A DNA stretch of 64,000 nucleotides, taken from positions 1-64,000 of the forward strand of contig NZ_NMPZ01000007.1 of NCBI RefSeq assembly GCF_002224675.1. The letters run 5' to 3'. Under the pieces are notes generated by a model that saw only the letters and a program-made list of their open reading frames with translations, made no database searches and was not told the DNA's origin. The position numbers and the translations under genes are program-made. This document shows positions 42,940 to 52,599 of this stretch, in pieces. Source of the DNA: Segatella copri. GTDB lineage: Bacteria; Bacteroidota; Bacteroidia; Bacteroidales; Bacteroidaceae. Position 1 is the first letter of the stretch. Each line of letters begins with the position of its first letter.

Positions 42940-44715
42940 ATGAAGAAGAAAATTCAGTTCAGTCTCGTTTACCGAGACATGTGGCAGAGTTCTGGTAAGT
43001 TCCAGCCACGTAAGGATCAGTTGGCTAAGATTGCCCCAGTTATCATTGAAATGGGTTGCTTTAGCCGTGTAGAGACCAATGGTGGTGCTTTCGAGCAGGT
43101 TAACCTCCTCGCTGGCGAGAATCCTAATGATGCAGTTCGTGCATTCTGTAAGCCATTCAACGAGGTGGGCATCAAGACTCACATGCTCGACCGTGGATTG
43201 AACGCTCTTCGTATGTATCCTGTGCCAGACGATGTACGTGCCTTGATGTACAAGGTGAAGGCTAAGCAGGGTACCAACATCACCCGTATCTTCGATGGCT
43301 TGAACGATGTTCGTAACATCATTCCTTCTATCAAGTGGGCTAAGGAAGGTGGCATGACTCCACAGTGTGCACTCTGTATCACCAACTCTCCAGTACATAC
43401 ACTCGAATATTATATGAACATCGCCGACCAGCTCATCGCTGCCGGTGCTGAGGAAATCTGCTTGAAGGATATGGCTGGTATCGGTCAGCCTGCATTCCTC
43501 GGTAAGCTTACCAAGATGATCAAGGACAAGTATCCTGAGATCATCATCCAGTACCACGGTCACTCTGGTCCTGGTCTCTCTATGGCTTCTATCCTCGAGG
43601 TCTGCAACAATGGTGCCGACATCATCGATACAGCCATCGAGCCATTGTCATGGGGTAAGGTTCATCCAGACGTTATCTCTGTTATCAGCATGTTGAAGAA
43701 CGAGGGCTTTGAGGTGCCTGAGATCAACATGAGCGCTTATATGAAGGCTCGTGCCATGACTCAGGAGTTCATCGACGAGTGGCTCGGCTACTTCATCAAC
43801 CCAGGTAACAAGATCATGTCTTCATTGTTGCTCGGTTGTGGTCTCCCTGGCGGTATGATGGGTTCTATGATGGCAGACCTCGGCGGTATGCGTCAGACCA
43901 TCAACAACATCCGCAAGAAGAAGGGTGAGGAAGAGTTGTCTATGGACGACCTTCTGATCAAGCTCTTCGACGAGGTAGAGTATGTATGGCCACGCGTTGG
44001 TTATCCTCCATTGGTAACACCATTCAGCCAGTATGTAAAGAACATCTCATTGATGAACCTCCTCACCATGGAGCAGGGCAAGGGCCGCTTCGTAATGATG
44101 GATGATTCTATGTGGGGTATGATCCTCGGTAAGAGTGGTAAGATTCCTGGAAAGATTGATCCAGAACTCGTAGAGCTTGCCAAGAAGCAGGGTCGTGAGT
44201 TTACAGATGTAGATGCTCATACATTGCTTACTAATGCACTCGACGACTTCAAGAAGGAGATGGACGAGAACGGTTGGGAGTATGGTCAGGACGATGAGGA
44301 GCTCTTCGAACTCGCTATGCACCCAGAGCAGTATCGCAACTTCAAGAGCGGTCAGGCTAAGAAGAACTTCCTGGCTGACCTCCAGAAGGCAAAGGATGCC
44401 AAGCTCGGCAGCACCTTGACTCCAGCTCAGCTCGCAGAGTTCAAGCATGCCAAGGCTGATGCTATCGTAGCACCAGTAGCCGGTCAGATTTTCTGGGAGT
44501 TCCAGGGCGAGGGCGAGTGCCAGCCAGCTGTAGAGCCATTCATCGGTAAGGAGTACAAGGAAGGTGATGCCTTCTGCTACATCCTCGCTCCATGGGGTGA
44601 GTTTGAGACAGTTCCTGCCGCTTTGGGTGGTAAGCTCGTGGAAATCAATGCTAAGCAGGGCAGCAAGATCCGCAAGGGTGATGTCATCGCTTACATTGAG
44701 CGCAACGCTGAGTAA
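42940..44715 (+). CDS. Biotin-dependent carboxyltransferase-type protein (oxaloacetate decarboxylase alpha / pyruvate carboxylase subunit B-like)
   Basis: This protein has 591 residues. The carboxyltransferase TIM barrel spans ~1-300 with YRDMWQSSG, the likely carboxylated lysine in EEICLKDMAGIGQP, and the metal site QYHGHSGPG. A PYC_OADA-like region follows to ~500. The end (from ~507, DAIVAPVAGQIFWEF) is folded like a biotinyl domain. The usual (A/S)MKM biotinylation motif is replaced by ILAPWGEFETVPA, with no lysine at that place. It may therefore use a separate biotin carrier or act in a changed way. It is followed 11 bp later by an HD gene. Confidence 0.85.
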   Translation: MKKKIQFSLVYRDMWQSSGKFQPRKDQLAKIAPVIIEMGCFSRVETNGGAFEQVNLLAGENPNDAVRAFCKPFNEVGIKTHMLDRGLNALRMYPVPDDVRALMYKVKAKQGTNITRIFDGLNDVRNIIPSIKWAKEGGMTPQCALCITNSPVHTLEYYMNIADQLIAAGAEEICLKDMAGIGQPAFLGKLTKMIKDKYPEIIIQYHGHSGPGLSMASILEVCNNGADIIDTAIEPLSWGKVHPDVISVISMLKNEGFEVPEINMSAYMKARAMTQEFIDEWLGYFINPGNKIMSSLLLGCGLPGGMMGSMMADLGGMRQTINNIRKKKGEEELSMDDLLIKLFDEVEYVWPRVGYPPLVTPFSQYVKNISLMNLLTMEQGKGRFVMMDDSMWGMILGKSGKIPGKIDPELVELAKKQGREFTDVDAHTLLTNALDDFKKEMDENGWEYGQDDEELFELAMHPEQYRNFKSGQAKKNFLADLQKAKDAKLGSTLTPAQLAEFKHAKADAIVAPVAGQIFWEFQGEGECQPAVEPFIGKEYKEGDAFCYILAPWGEFETVPAALGGKLVEINAKQGSKIRKGDVIAYIERNAE

Positions 44716-44726
44716 ACATTGAATTT

Positions 44727-45272
44727 ATGGATTATCAAGCAATTATTGATAAGTATTATCCTGAGGATACGGAGCTTCGCCGTATCCTCATCACACATAG
44801 TCAATCTGTAGCGCGAAAAGCGCTACAGATTGTTTCGTCTCATCCCGAACTGCATCTGGATGCCCGGTTTATAGAGGAAGCAGCCATGCTTCACGATATC
44901 GGAATCTTTCAGACCGATGCTCCTGGCATTCACTGTTTCGGTTCGCAGCCTTACATCTGTCATGGCCGACTGGGTGCCGAACTGCTGCGCAAGGAAGGTT
45001 ATGAGCGACATGCTCGGGTATGCGAGCGCCACACCGGTGCCGGCATTACGAAAGAGCAGATCGAGAAGCAGCAACTGCCACTGCCTCACCAGGATTTTCT
45101 GCCGGAAACCATGGAGGAGAAGGTAATCTGCTATGCTGACAAATTCTTCAGCAAGACTCATCTCGACAAAGAAAAGAGTATCGAAAAGGCAGAGAAAAGT
45201 CTCGCTAAGTTTGGCGAGGAAGGAGTAAAGCGCTTCCAGGAATGGGAGCGGATGTTTGAAAATAAAATATAA
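44727..45272 (+). CDS. HD-domain phosphohydrolase
   Basis: This 181-residue protein has the HD metal site in EAAMLHDIGIFQTD (His-Asp near residue 55), an upstream histidine in LITHSQSVARKAL, and later H residues in VCERHTGAGI. It belongs to the HDIG-type phosphohydrolases that act on nucleotides or phosphoesters. Adjacent genes suggest co-transcription with the carboxyltransferase gene and LptD. The substrate is unknown. Confidence 0.87.
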   Translation: MDYQAIIDKYYPEDTELRRILITHSQSVARKALQIVSSHPELHLDARFIEEAAMLHDIGIFQTDAPGIHCFGSQPYICHGRLGAELLRKEGYERHARVCERHTGAGITKEQIEKQQLPLPHQDFLPETMEEKVICYADKFFSKTHLDKEKSIEKAEKSLAKFGEEGVKRFQEWERMFENKI

Positions 45273-45319
45273 TTTTCTGAAGTTTTATCGGGTTTATGAA
45301 ACTCGAATATTTATTCTGA

Positions 45320-48169
45320 ATGAGAAAACAATCAACTATAGCTGTTCTGATGTTTGCATCCATCGCTGCCATGATGGTTGCAAACCCGGGTATGCCTGCA
45401 GGAAAACACAAGAAGAAGCAGGCTGATTCCACTGCCGTGGCTGTGGGCGACTCCGTCTTTGTCGATTCGCTCGGCAATGAAATCATCAGTACGGAGACCG
45501 ATACCACCCAGATGGATTCCCTGCAGAAGGCTATATGGAAACATAATAAGGTGGTGGATGACAGTATCCGACTCGACAGTATCAACAGAAAGAAGTCGGG
45601 TGGCATCGACGCACCTGTACAGTATCAGGCCGACGACTCGCTGGTATATGATGCCCACCACAAGGTGGCGCATCTCTATGGAAACTCGAACGTGAAGTAC
45701 GAGAACATGGATCTTACCTCCGACCGCATCTCCATGGATCTGGACAAGAGCAATGTGAGAGCCAGCGGTACCAAGGACTCGATGGCTGATGGAGGCATCA
45801 AGGGAAAACCGGTCTTCAAGATGGGCAATGATACCTATGATACCGATACCATCAAGTTCAACTTCAAGAGCAAGAAGGCCCTTATTAATAATGTATATAC
45901 CGAGCAGCAGGATGGATTCCTCACCGGTATGAAGTCGAAGCGAGATTCTTCGGGTGTCATCTATCTGCAGCATGGCAGATATACCACCTGCGATGATCCG
46001 CATCCAGACTTCTACATCTCGCTCTCCAGAGCCAAGGTGCGCCCGGGCAAGGATGTCATCTTCGGTCCCGCCTATCTCGTGGTCTGCGATGTGCCGATGC
46101 CGCTGGGTATCCCATACGGATTCTTCCCGTTCACCAAGAGCTACAGCAGCGGTTTCATCATGCCTACCTATGGTGATGAGAGCGACCGCGGTTTCTATCT
46201 CCGTGACGGTGGATATTATTTCGCCATCAGCGACAAGTGGGATCTGAAACTGCTGGGAGAAATCTACACCAAGGGTTCGTGGGGACTTTCTGCAGCCAGC
46301 AACTACCGCAAGCGATACAAGTATTCCGGTTCCTTCTTCTTCAGTTACCAGGATACGCAGACGGGTGACAAGGGAATGCCTGACTTCACCAAGCAGGAGA
46401 GTTTCAAGGTGCAGTGGAGTCACCGACAGGATTCCAAGGCAAATCCGTTCAGTTCGCTTTCGGCAAGCGTCAACTTCGCCACATCGAGCTATGAGCGCAA
46501 CAACCTCAACTCGCTCTATAATCCTCAGACGATGACGCAGAGTACGAGAACCTCTTCCGTAAGCTGGAGCACCACTTTCTCGAGCATCGGAATGTCGCTC
46601 AGTTCTACGGCAAACCTCTCGCAGAATATGCGTAACTCATCCATTGCGATGACCTTGCCCGACCTGAACATCAGCATCTCCCGCTTCTATCCTTTCCGCA
46701 GAAAGAAGATGGTGGGTGATGAGAAATGGTACGAGAAGATAGCCATGAGCTATACCGGACATATCTCCAACAGTATCAATACCAAGGAGGATAAGCTGAT
46801 GCACAGTTCGCTCATCAAGGACTGGCGAAACGGATGGCAGCATCAGATTCCGGTGAGTGCATCCTTCACCCTCTTCAAATATCTCAACGTGAATCCTTCG
46901 TTCAACTTCACCGACCGTATGTACACCAACAAGGTGGAGAAATCGTGGGATGCCACTGCGCAGAAAGAGGTTTGCGATACCACCTACGGATTCCACAACG
47001 TATATAACTGGAACATGAGCATAGGACTCTCTACCAAGCTTTACGGCTTCTGGATTCCTAACCGCAAGCTGTTCGGCAACAGGATAGACAGGATCCGCCA
47101 CGTGATTACCCCGACGGTAAGCTTCAGCTATGCACCTGATTTCGGAGCATCGCATTACGGCTATTGGGATACTTATCAGAAGACTGATGCCGACGGCAAT
47201 GTATCGCTGGTAAGTTATTCGCCATATCAGAATGCCCTCTACGGCGTGCCGGGAAAGGGAAAGAGCGGAAACATCTCTTTCACCATCGGCAACAACCTGG
47301 AGATGAAATGGAGGGATAAGAACGACAGCTTGAAGAAGGTGAGCCTCATTGATGCGTTTGATGTGAGTATGAGCTACAACACCGCAGCCAAGGTGCGCCC
47401 TTGGAGTGATATGAACATCAACCTGCGACTGAAGTGGTGGAAGAACTATACCTTCAACATGAACGCCGTGTTTGCCACCTACGCCTACGAGATGGACGAG
47501 AACGGCAACGTATATGTCGGCAACCACACCGAGTGGGGCAAGGGCAGGTTCGGACGATTCCAGGGTATGTCGCAGAACTTCTCGTTCACCCTGAATCCTG
47601 AGAAACTGAAGAAACTCTTCGGTGGAGGCAGTGATGAGGACGACAAGGACAAGAACAAGCGCAAGGACGATGACGATGAAGGTATGGATACCGACATAGA
47701 GAGCAACGTGGACGACAGTATGGAGAAGGGAAAGACGGGAGCCAAGAAGAGCGGTGGCGGAAAAGCCAAGACCGACTCGGACGGCTATATGGCATTCAAA
47801 ATGCCATGGTCGCTCACCTTCGGATATGGTATCACCATGCGTGAGGATACCCGAAGAGAGAAGTTCAACGAAAAATCGATGAGATATCCATACAAGTTCA
47901 CCCAGAACCTGAATATGAGCGGTAACGTTCGTATCAGCGACGGATGGAACATCAGCTTCTCTTCCGGTTATGATTTTGATAATCATAAGCTGAGTATGAC
48001 CACCGCGAGTCTGGCCCGTGACCTGCACTGCTTCAACATGAGCTGTTCGGTAGTGCTGGCGCCATATACCAGCTATAACTTCACCTTCCGATGCAATGCA
48101 GCCACATTGACGGATGCCCTGAAGTATGACAAGCGAAGCGGTTATTCGAATGCTGTACAGTGGTATTAA
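45320..48169 (+). CDS. lptD: LPS-assembly outer membrane protein LptD
   Basis: This 949-residue outer membrane barrel inserts lipopolysaccharide into the outer leaflet. A signal-like N-terminus (~1-25) is followed by an OstA/jellyroll part (~100-210: LVYDAHHKVAHLYGNSNVKY; MDLTSDRISMDL) and a long barrel with many aromatic strand ends. A charged, low-complexity insert of ~45 residues (DEDDKDKNKRKDDDDEG…) lies near 770-815. The gene is last of its group and has a strong terminator 30 bp downstream. It lies 47 bp after the HD gene. Confidence 0.88.
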   Translation: MRKQSTIAVLMFASIAAMMVANPGMPAGKHKKKQADSTAVAVGDSVFVDSLGNEIISTETDTTQMDSLQKAIWKHNKVVDDSIRLDSINRKKSGGIDAPVQYQADDSLVYDAHHKVAHLYGNSNVKYENMDLTSDRISMDLDKSNVRASGTKDSMADGGIKGKPVFKMGNDTYDTDTIKFNFKSKKALINNVYTEQQDGFLTGMKSKRDSSGVIYLQHGRYTTCDDPHPDFYISLSRAKVRPGKDVIFGPAYLVVCDVPMPLGIPYGFFPFTKSYSSGFIMPTYGDESDRGFYLRDGGYYFAISDKWDLKLLGEIYTKGSWGLSAASNYRKRYKYSGSFFFSYQDTQTGDKGMPDFTKQESFKVQWSHRQDSKANPFSSLSASVNFATSSYERNNLNSLYNPQTMTQSTRTSSVSWSTTFSSIGMSLSSTANLSQNMRNSSIAMTLPDLNISISRFYPFRRKKMVGDEKWYEKIAMSYTGHISNSINTKEDKLMHSSLIKDWRNGWQHQIPVSASFTLFKYLNVNPSFNFTDRMYTNKVEKSWDATAQKEVCDTTYGFHNVYNWNMSIGLSTKLYGFWIPNRKLFGNRIDRIRHVITPTVSFSYAPDFGASHYGYWDTYQKTDADGNVSLVSYSPYQNALYGVPGKGKSGNISFTIGNNLEMKWRDKNDSLKKVSLIDAFDVSMSYNTAAKVRPWSDMNINLRLKWWKNYTFNMNAVFATYAYEMDENGNVYVGNHTEWGKGRFGRFQGMSQNFSFTLNPEKLKKLFGGGSDEDDKDKNKRKDDDDEGMDTDIESNVDDSMEKGKTGAKKSGGGKAKTDSDGYMAFKMPWSLTFGYGITMREDTRREKFNEKSMRYPYKFTQNLNMSGNVRISDGWNISFSSGYDFDNHKLSMTTASLARDLHCFNMSCSVVLAPYTSYNFTFRCNAATLTDALKYDKRSGYSNAVQWY

Positions 48170-48198
48170 GCCACCCTGAACGATATGAAATAGCAAGA

Positions 48199-48244
48199 CG
48201 AGGATAGCAAGTATTGAAAAAATGCTGGCTATCCTCGTTTTTTA
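48199..48244 (+). terminator. Terminator after lptD
   Basis: The arms CGAGGATAGC (48199-48208) and GCTATCCTCG (48228-48237) are followed by a run of T residues. Confidence 0.88.
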
Positions 48245-48278
48245 TGACCCTATATTTGGATATGTCGATTTTTAATCG

Positions 48279-48286
48279 TATTTTTG
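48279..48286 (+). promoter_or_regulatory. Promoter of the GH95 gene
   Basis: TATTTTTG fits the -7 box. TTTG at 48255-48258, 20 bases upstream, fits the -33 box, giving a near-ideal Bacteroidetes housekeeping promoter. Confidence 0.7.
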
Positions 48287-48331
48287 TAGCGATTATCTGA
48301 AAATAAGTAATCAGACTAAATATAATATATA

Positions 48332-50788
48332 ATGAACAAGAAAACCGTATCTATTTTAACCTTTGCGATGCTGGGGGCACTTTCTGCCACCGCACAGCAG
48401 AAGACAGCATTGTCTTACTGGTTCGACACGCCTGTTACCCTGAAGGGACAGCAAGTTTGGTATGGAGGCCATCCTGAGAAATGGACTCACAAGAAGCCAA
48501 TCTCGGCTGGTGATACCGCCCGCAATCCGGATTCGGATTGGGAGTCAAAGTCATTGCCTATCGGTAACGGAAGCATCGGTGCCAATATCCTGGGATCGGT
48601 GGAGGCGGAACGTATCACCCTGAATGAGAAGACGCTCTGGCGTGGCGGTCCGAACACCAAGAAGGGCGCTGCCTACTATTGGGATGTGAACAAGAATTCT
48701 GCCCATGTGATGCAGGAAATCAGAGATGCCTTTGCAGCCAACGACTGGGAGAAGGCTTCACAGCTCACCCGCAAGAACTTCAACAGTCCGGTGCCATACG
48801 AGTCTTATGCCGAGGATCCATTCCGTTTCGGTAGCTTTACCACGATGGGCGAGGCGTATATCGAAACCGGATTGAGCACCGTGGGTATGTCGAAATATCG
48901 CCGTGCCCTGTCGCTCGATTCAGCTTTGGCTACCGTTTCTTTCGTCAAGGATGAAGTGAGCTATCAGCGTGAATATTTCATCTCTTATCCAGCCAATGTG
49001 ATGGCTATCCGCTACAAGGCTTCCCGTCCTGGTAAGCAGAATCTCGTATTCTCTTATGCGCCTAACCCTGTCTCTACAGGCAAGATGGTGGCTGACGGCA
49101 AGAACGGTCTGCTCTGGGATGCCCGTCTCGATAACAACGATATGCAGTATGCCATCCGCATCCGTGCCATCAACAAGGGCGGTAGCCTTTCTAACGAAGG
49201 TGGAAAGCTGACCGTAAAGGGTGCCGACGAGGTGGTATTCCTCATTTCTGCCGATACCGATTACAAGGCAAACTATAACCCTGATTACAACGATCCTAAG
49301 ACCTACGTGGGCGTGGATCCGCTGGCCACTACCCAGAACTGGGTGAGCAAGGCTGAGGGCAAGGGTTATGCGCAGCTGCTGGATGAGCATTACAAGGATT
49401 ACAGCCGTCTGTTCAATCGCGTGAGCCTGAATCTGAATGATGCGGCTAATGCCAACGATATGCCTATCGATGAGCGCCTGGCTAACTACCGCAAGGGTGC
49501 CAAGGATTTCTATCTGGAGCAGCTCTACTATCAGTTTGGACGCTATCTCCTCATCGCCTCTTCACGTCCTGGAAACATGCCAGCCAACCTGCAGGGTGTA
49601 TGGCACAACAACGTGGATGGTCCTTGGCGTGTTGACTACCATAACAACATCAATCTCCAGATGAACTACTGGCCAGCCTGCACCACCAACCTGAGCGAGT
49701 GTGAGCTTCCGCTCTTCGACTTCATCCAGACACAGGTGAAGCCGGGTGAAAAGACAGCCAAGTCATATTACGGTACCCGTGGCTGGACCACATCTGTATC
49801 CAGCAATATCTTCGGTTTCACTTCTCCGCTGGCAAGCGAGGATATGTCTTGGAACTTCTCTCCATTTGCCGGTCCATGGTTGGCTACCCATCTCTGGGAT
49901 TATTACGACTATACCCGCGATAAGAAGTTCCTGAGCGAGACAGCCTACGATATCATCAAGGGAAGTGCCAACTTCGCAACAGATTATCTGTGGCACCGCA
50001 AGGATGGCGTCTATACAGCGGCTCCTTCCACCTCTCCGGAGCACGGACCGATAGACGAGGGTGCCACCTTCGCCCATGCCGTGATTCGTGAGATTCTGCT
50101 CGATGCCGTAGAGGCGAGCAAGATTCTGGGCAAGGATGCCAAGGATCGCAAGCAGTGGGAAGATGCTCTGAAGCACATTGCTCCTTATCAGATTGGCCGT
50201 TACGGACAGTTGATGGAGTGGTCGAAGGATATTGATGATCCTAAGGATGAGCATCGCCATGTGAACCATCTCTTCGGTCTGCATCCGGGCCGCACCATTT
50301 CGCCTATCACCACTCCTGTGCTGGCGAAGGCTTCCAAGGTGGTGTTGGAGCATCGTGGCGATGGTGCCACGGGATGGTCTATGGGTTGGAAGCTGAACCA
50401 GTGGGCTCGTCTGCATGATGGCAATCATGCCTACAAGCTTTATGGTAATCTTCTGAAGAATGGAACATTGGACAATCTCTGGGATACGCACGCCCCATTC
50501 CAGATAGATGGTAACTTTGGCGGTACAGCGGGTATCACCGAGATGCTGATGCAGAGTCACATGGGCTTTATCCATCTCCTGCCAGCCCTGCCAGATGCAT
50601 GGCAGAAGGGTTCCATCAAGGGTCTCCGTGCCAAGGGCAACTTCACGGTGGATATCTATTGGGACAACGGCCGCCTTACCAAGGCTGTCATTCTCTCCGG
50701 CTCCGGCGAACCTTGTCAGGTAAGATATGGAGATAAGGTGAAGAAGATGAAGACCCAGAAGGGCAAGACCTATGAGGTTAGATTTTAA
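48332..50788 (+). CDS. GH95 alpha-L-fucosidase (or alpha-L-galactosidase)
   Basis: This 818-residue enzyme has a signal peptide of about 21 residues (ending SATAQQ). Family features include LPIGNGSIGANILGSVEAER, LNEKTLWRGGPN, NMPANLQGVWHNN and WRVDYHNNINLQMNYWPA, then DGATGWSMGWKLNQWARL and PFQIDGNFGGTAGITEMLMQ. GH95 enzymes remove alpha-1,2-fucose from host or plant glycans; some act on alpha-L-galactose. The gene is alone, with its own promoter and terminator. A fucose-isomerase-like gene lies ~4.6 kb downstream. Confidence 0.95.
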   Translation: MNKKTVSILTFAMLGALSATAQQKTALSYWFDTPVTLKGQQVWYGGHPEKWTHKKPISAGDTARNPDSDWESKSLPIGNGSIGANILGSVEAERITLNEKTLWRGGPNTKKGAAYYWDVNKNSAHVMQEIRDAFAANDWEKASQLTRKNFNSPVPYESYAEDPFRFGSFTTMGEAYIETGLSTVGMSKYRRALSLDSALATVSFVKDEVSYQREYFISYPANVMAIRYKASRPGKQNLVFSYAPNPVSTGKMVADGKNGLLWDARLDNNDMQYAIRIRAINKGGSLSNEGGKLTVKGADEVVFLISADTDYKANYNPDYNDPKTYVGVDPLATTQNWVSKAEGKGYAQLLDEHYKDYSRLFNRVSLNLNDAANANDMPIDERLANYRKGAKDFYLEQLYYQFGRYLLIASSRPGNMPANLQGVWHNNVDGPWRVDYHNNINLQMNYWPACTTNLSECELPLFDFIQTQVKPGEKTAKSYYGTRGWTTSVSSNIFGFTSPLASEDMSWNFSPFAGPWLATHLWDYYDYTRDKKFLSETAYDIIKGSANFATDYLWHRKDGVYTAAPSTSPEHGPIDEGATFAHAVIREILLDAVEASKILGKDAKDRKQWEDALKHIAPYQIGRYGQLMEWSKDIDDPKDEHRHVNHLFGLHPGRTISPITTPVLAKASKVVLEHRGDGATGWSMGWKLNQWARLHDGNHAYKLYGNLLKNGTLDNLWDTHAPFQIDGNFGGTAGITEMLMQSHMGFIHLLPALPDAWQKGSIKGLRAKGNFTVDIYWDNGRLTKAVILSGSGEPCQVRYGDKVKKMKTQKGKTYEVRF

Positions 50789-50793
50789 TCAAT

Positions 50794-50849
50794 AAAAAAT
50801 GTGGTTGATAAAACGGATTTGTTTTTCCGTTTTGTCAACCACATTTTTT
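50794..50849. terminator. Bidirectional terminator between GH95 and the helicase gene
   Basis: AAAAAATGTGGTTGA pairs with TCAACCACATTTTTT and an inner AAAACGGA/TCCGTTTT extends the stem. The two genes converge on it. Confidence 0.9.
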
Positions 50850-50853
50850 ATGA

Positions 50854-52590
50854 TTATTCGTTGAGATGCTTCAGCCTTCTCTTTGCCTCGGGATGGCTAG
50901 GGTAGAGGGTGAGCGCCTTCTTGTAATTGGTGATGGCAGCTTCTTTCATGCCCTCCTTCTCGCATTCCTTGCCCATGATAACATACTCCGTAGCTAGGCG
51001 CTTCAGGAATTTCTCCTGCTTCTTCTTTTCTTCATCCTTTTGCTTGATAACTTCACGCAACCGCTCGTTCTCTGCCTGCAACTCATTCACCTTGTTCAGC
51101 TTCTTGCGGATGAAGCGCTTGGCAAGCGGATGCTCGATGTCGTAACGGCTGTGGATGGCTAGGAAGAAATTATCCAAGGCGGTTTGCATGTCACCCTTGT
51201 CATACGCTTTTACAGCATCGTGATACTGCCTGTCTGCCTTGCTCTGCATCAGCGCCGTGTGGATGGTGTTCTGGTTGTTATACTGGCGGGCAAACTGCTT
51301 CACCTCGTTGCGCACGAATATCTCGCTGGGACGGATAGGTTCCTGCAGACTGATTCCCTCCAGACTGGTGCATCTCGACAAAGCCACGTAAGTCTGACCG
51401 CCTGCAAAAACTCCTCCCGTGAAATCAATCTTCACCTGATTGAAAGTCAGACCCTGGCTCTTGTGTACGGTAATTGCCCAGGCAAGTCGGATAGGATATT
51501 GTTCGTATCTGCCTATTTCCTCTTCCTCAATCTTCTTTTCCACCTCATTGAAATGATAGCGCATGTTGCTCCAGGCGGCAGGTTCTACCATAACATCCTG
51601 TCCATTCTCGGTGCGCACATATATCTTGGCATCATCTTCATCATCGAACCCGATGATGGTGCCCAGAGTACCGTTCACCCATTGGTGCTCGATATCATTC
51701 TTGATAAAGATAATCTGTGCTCCGGTCTTCAGGTACAGTTCGATAGGGGTAGGCAGACTGCTTTCCGGAAACTCGCCCTGGATATTGCCCCGGAAGAGTG
51801 TTGGCTCTCCTGGCAGGAGCTTGAGCTGGTTCTCGTTGATGAAATCCACGGTGTCGCGGCGGGTGGAGAGGGTGATGGCAAGCTTGGAATCACTCTCGTC
51901 GAGCTGGGCGCCTACCCGCTGGTTGAGCAGCTGAAGGTCTTGACTCTGCGCCTGACTGGTTCGGATATGGTCGAGGATTCCGATGAAGACAGGGTCGCTC
52001 TGGCGATAAACTTTCTTGAGTTCGATGCTGACGAGCTGGAACTGCTGGAAGATCTTGGCATCGAAGAAGAAGCTGCTGCGATAGAAAGGATTCAGCAGTT
52101 TGCGGTCCTCCTCCTTTACCACCGGTTCCAACTGATAGATGTCGCCCACCAGCAGAAGTTGCTTTCCTCCGAACGGCTCCCTCATATTGCGGCAATACAC
52201 ACGCAGCACCTTGTCGATGAAATCGATGATGTCGGCACGCACCATACTGATCTCATCGATGATGATGAGTTCCACTTCACGGATAATCTTGATTTTCTCG
52301 GAATTATACTTCAATGTATTCCGGATGTTGCGCACGGAATACATACTGTCGTTGGGCAGCAGGGGGTGGAAGGGCAGCTTGAAGAAACTGTGCAGGGTGC
52401 TTCCGCCGGCATTGATGGCTGCGATGCCTGTAGGTGCCAGAACGATGTGTTTCTTCTTGGTATTGGCTGCGATGTACCGCAGAAAAGTAGATTTACCCGT
52501 CCCCGCCTTTCCGGTGAGGAAAAGCGAACGACGGGTAAACTGTATGATTTGGAGTGCATTCTGCAGCTCCGCATTGTCGAGATCAATCAT
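50854..52590 (-). CDS. PIF1-like superfamily 1 DNA helicase with TPR tail
   Basis: This 578-residue ATP-dependent helicase has Walker A GKAGTGKST (residues 27-35), ELIIIDEISM as Walker B, and further SF1 motifs (FLTGK; VHKSQGLTFNQVKID; VALSRC). The last ~110 residues form a coiled coil and a TPR-like region (AAITNYKKALTLYPSHPEAK). It lies 9 bp downstream of the PBP1A gene, so the two are likely co-transcribed. The link to cell-wall synthesis is only positional. Confidence 0.88.
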   Translation of the reverse strand: MIDLDNAELQNALQIIQFTRRSLFLTGKAGTGKSTFLRYIAANTKKKHIVLAPTGIAAINAGGSTLHSFFKLPFHPLLPNDSMYSVRNIRNTLKYNSEKIKIIREVELIIIDEISMVRADIIDFIDKVLRVYCRNMREPFGGKQLLLVGDIYQLEPVVKEEDRKLLNPFYRSSFFFDAKIFQQFQLVSIELKKVYRQSDPVFIGILDHIRTSQAQSQDLQLLNQRVGAQLDESDSKLAITLSTRRDTVDFINENQLKLLPGEPTLFRGNIQGEFPESSLPTPIELYLKTGAQIIFIKNDIEHQWVNGTLGTIIGFDDEDDAKIYVRTENGQDVMVEPAAWSNMRYHFNEVEKKIEEEEIGRYEQYPIRLAWAITVHKSQGLTFNQVKIDFTGGVFAGGQTYVALSRCTSLEGISLQEPIRPSEIFVRNEVKQFARQYNNQNTIHTALMQSKADRQYHDAVKAYDKGDMQTALDNFFLAIHSRYDIEHPLAKRFIRKKLNKVNELQAENERLREVIKQKDEEKKKQEKFLKRLATEYVIMGKECEKEGMKEAAITNYKKALTLYPSHPEAKRRLKHLNE

Positions 52591-52599
52591 ATTTTATTT

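Noticed and set aside
46637-48196. Long open frame antisense to lptD
   Set aside because: Composition is that of a reverse-complement shadow, and the plus strand encodes a recognisable LptD.
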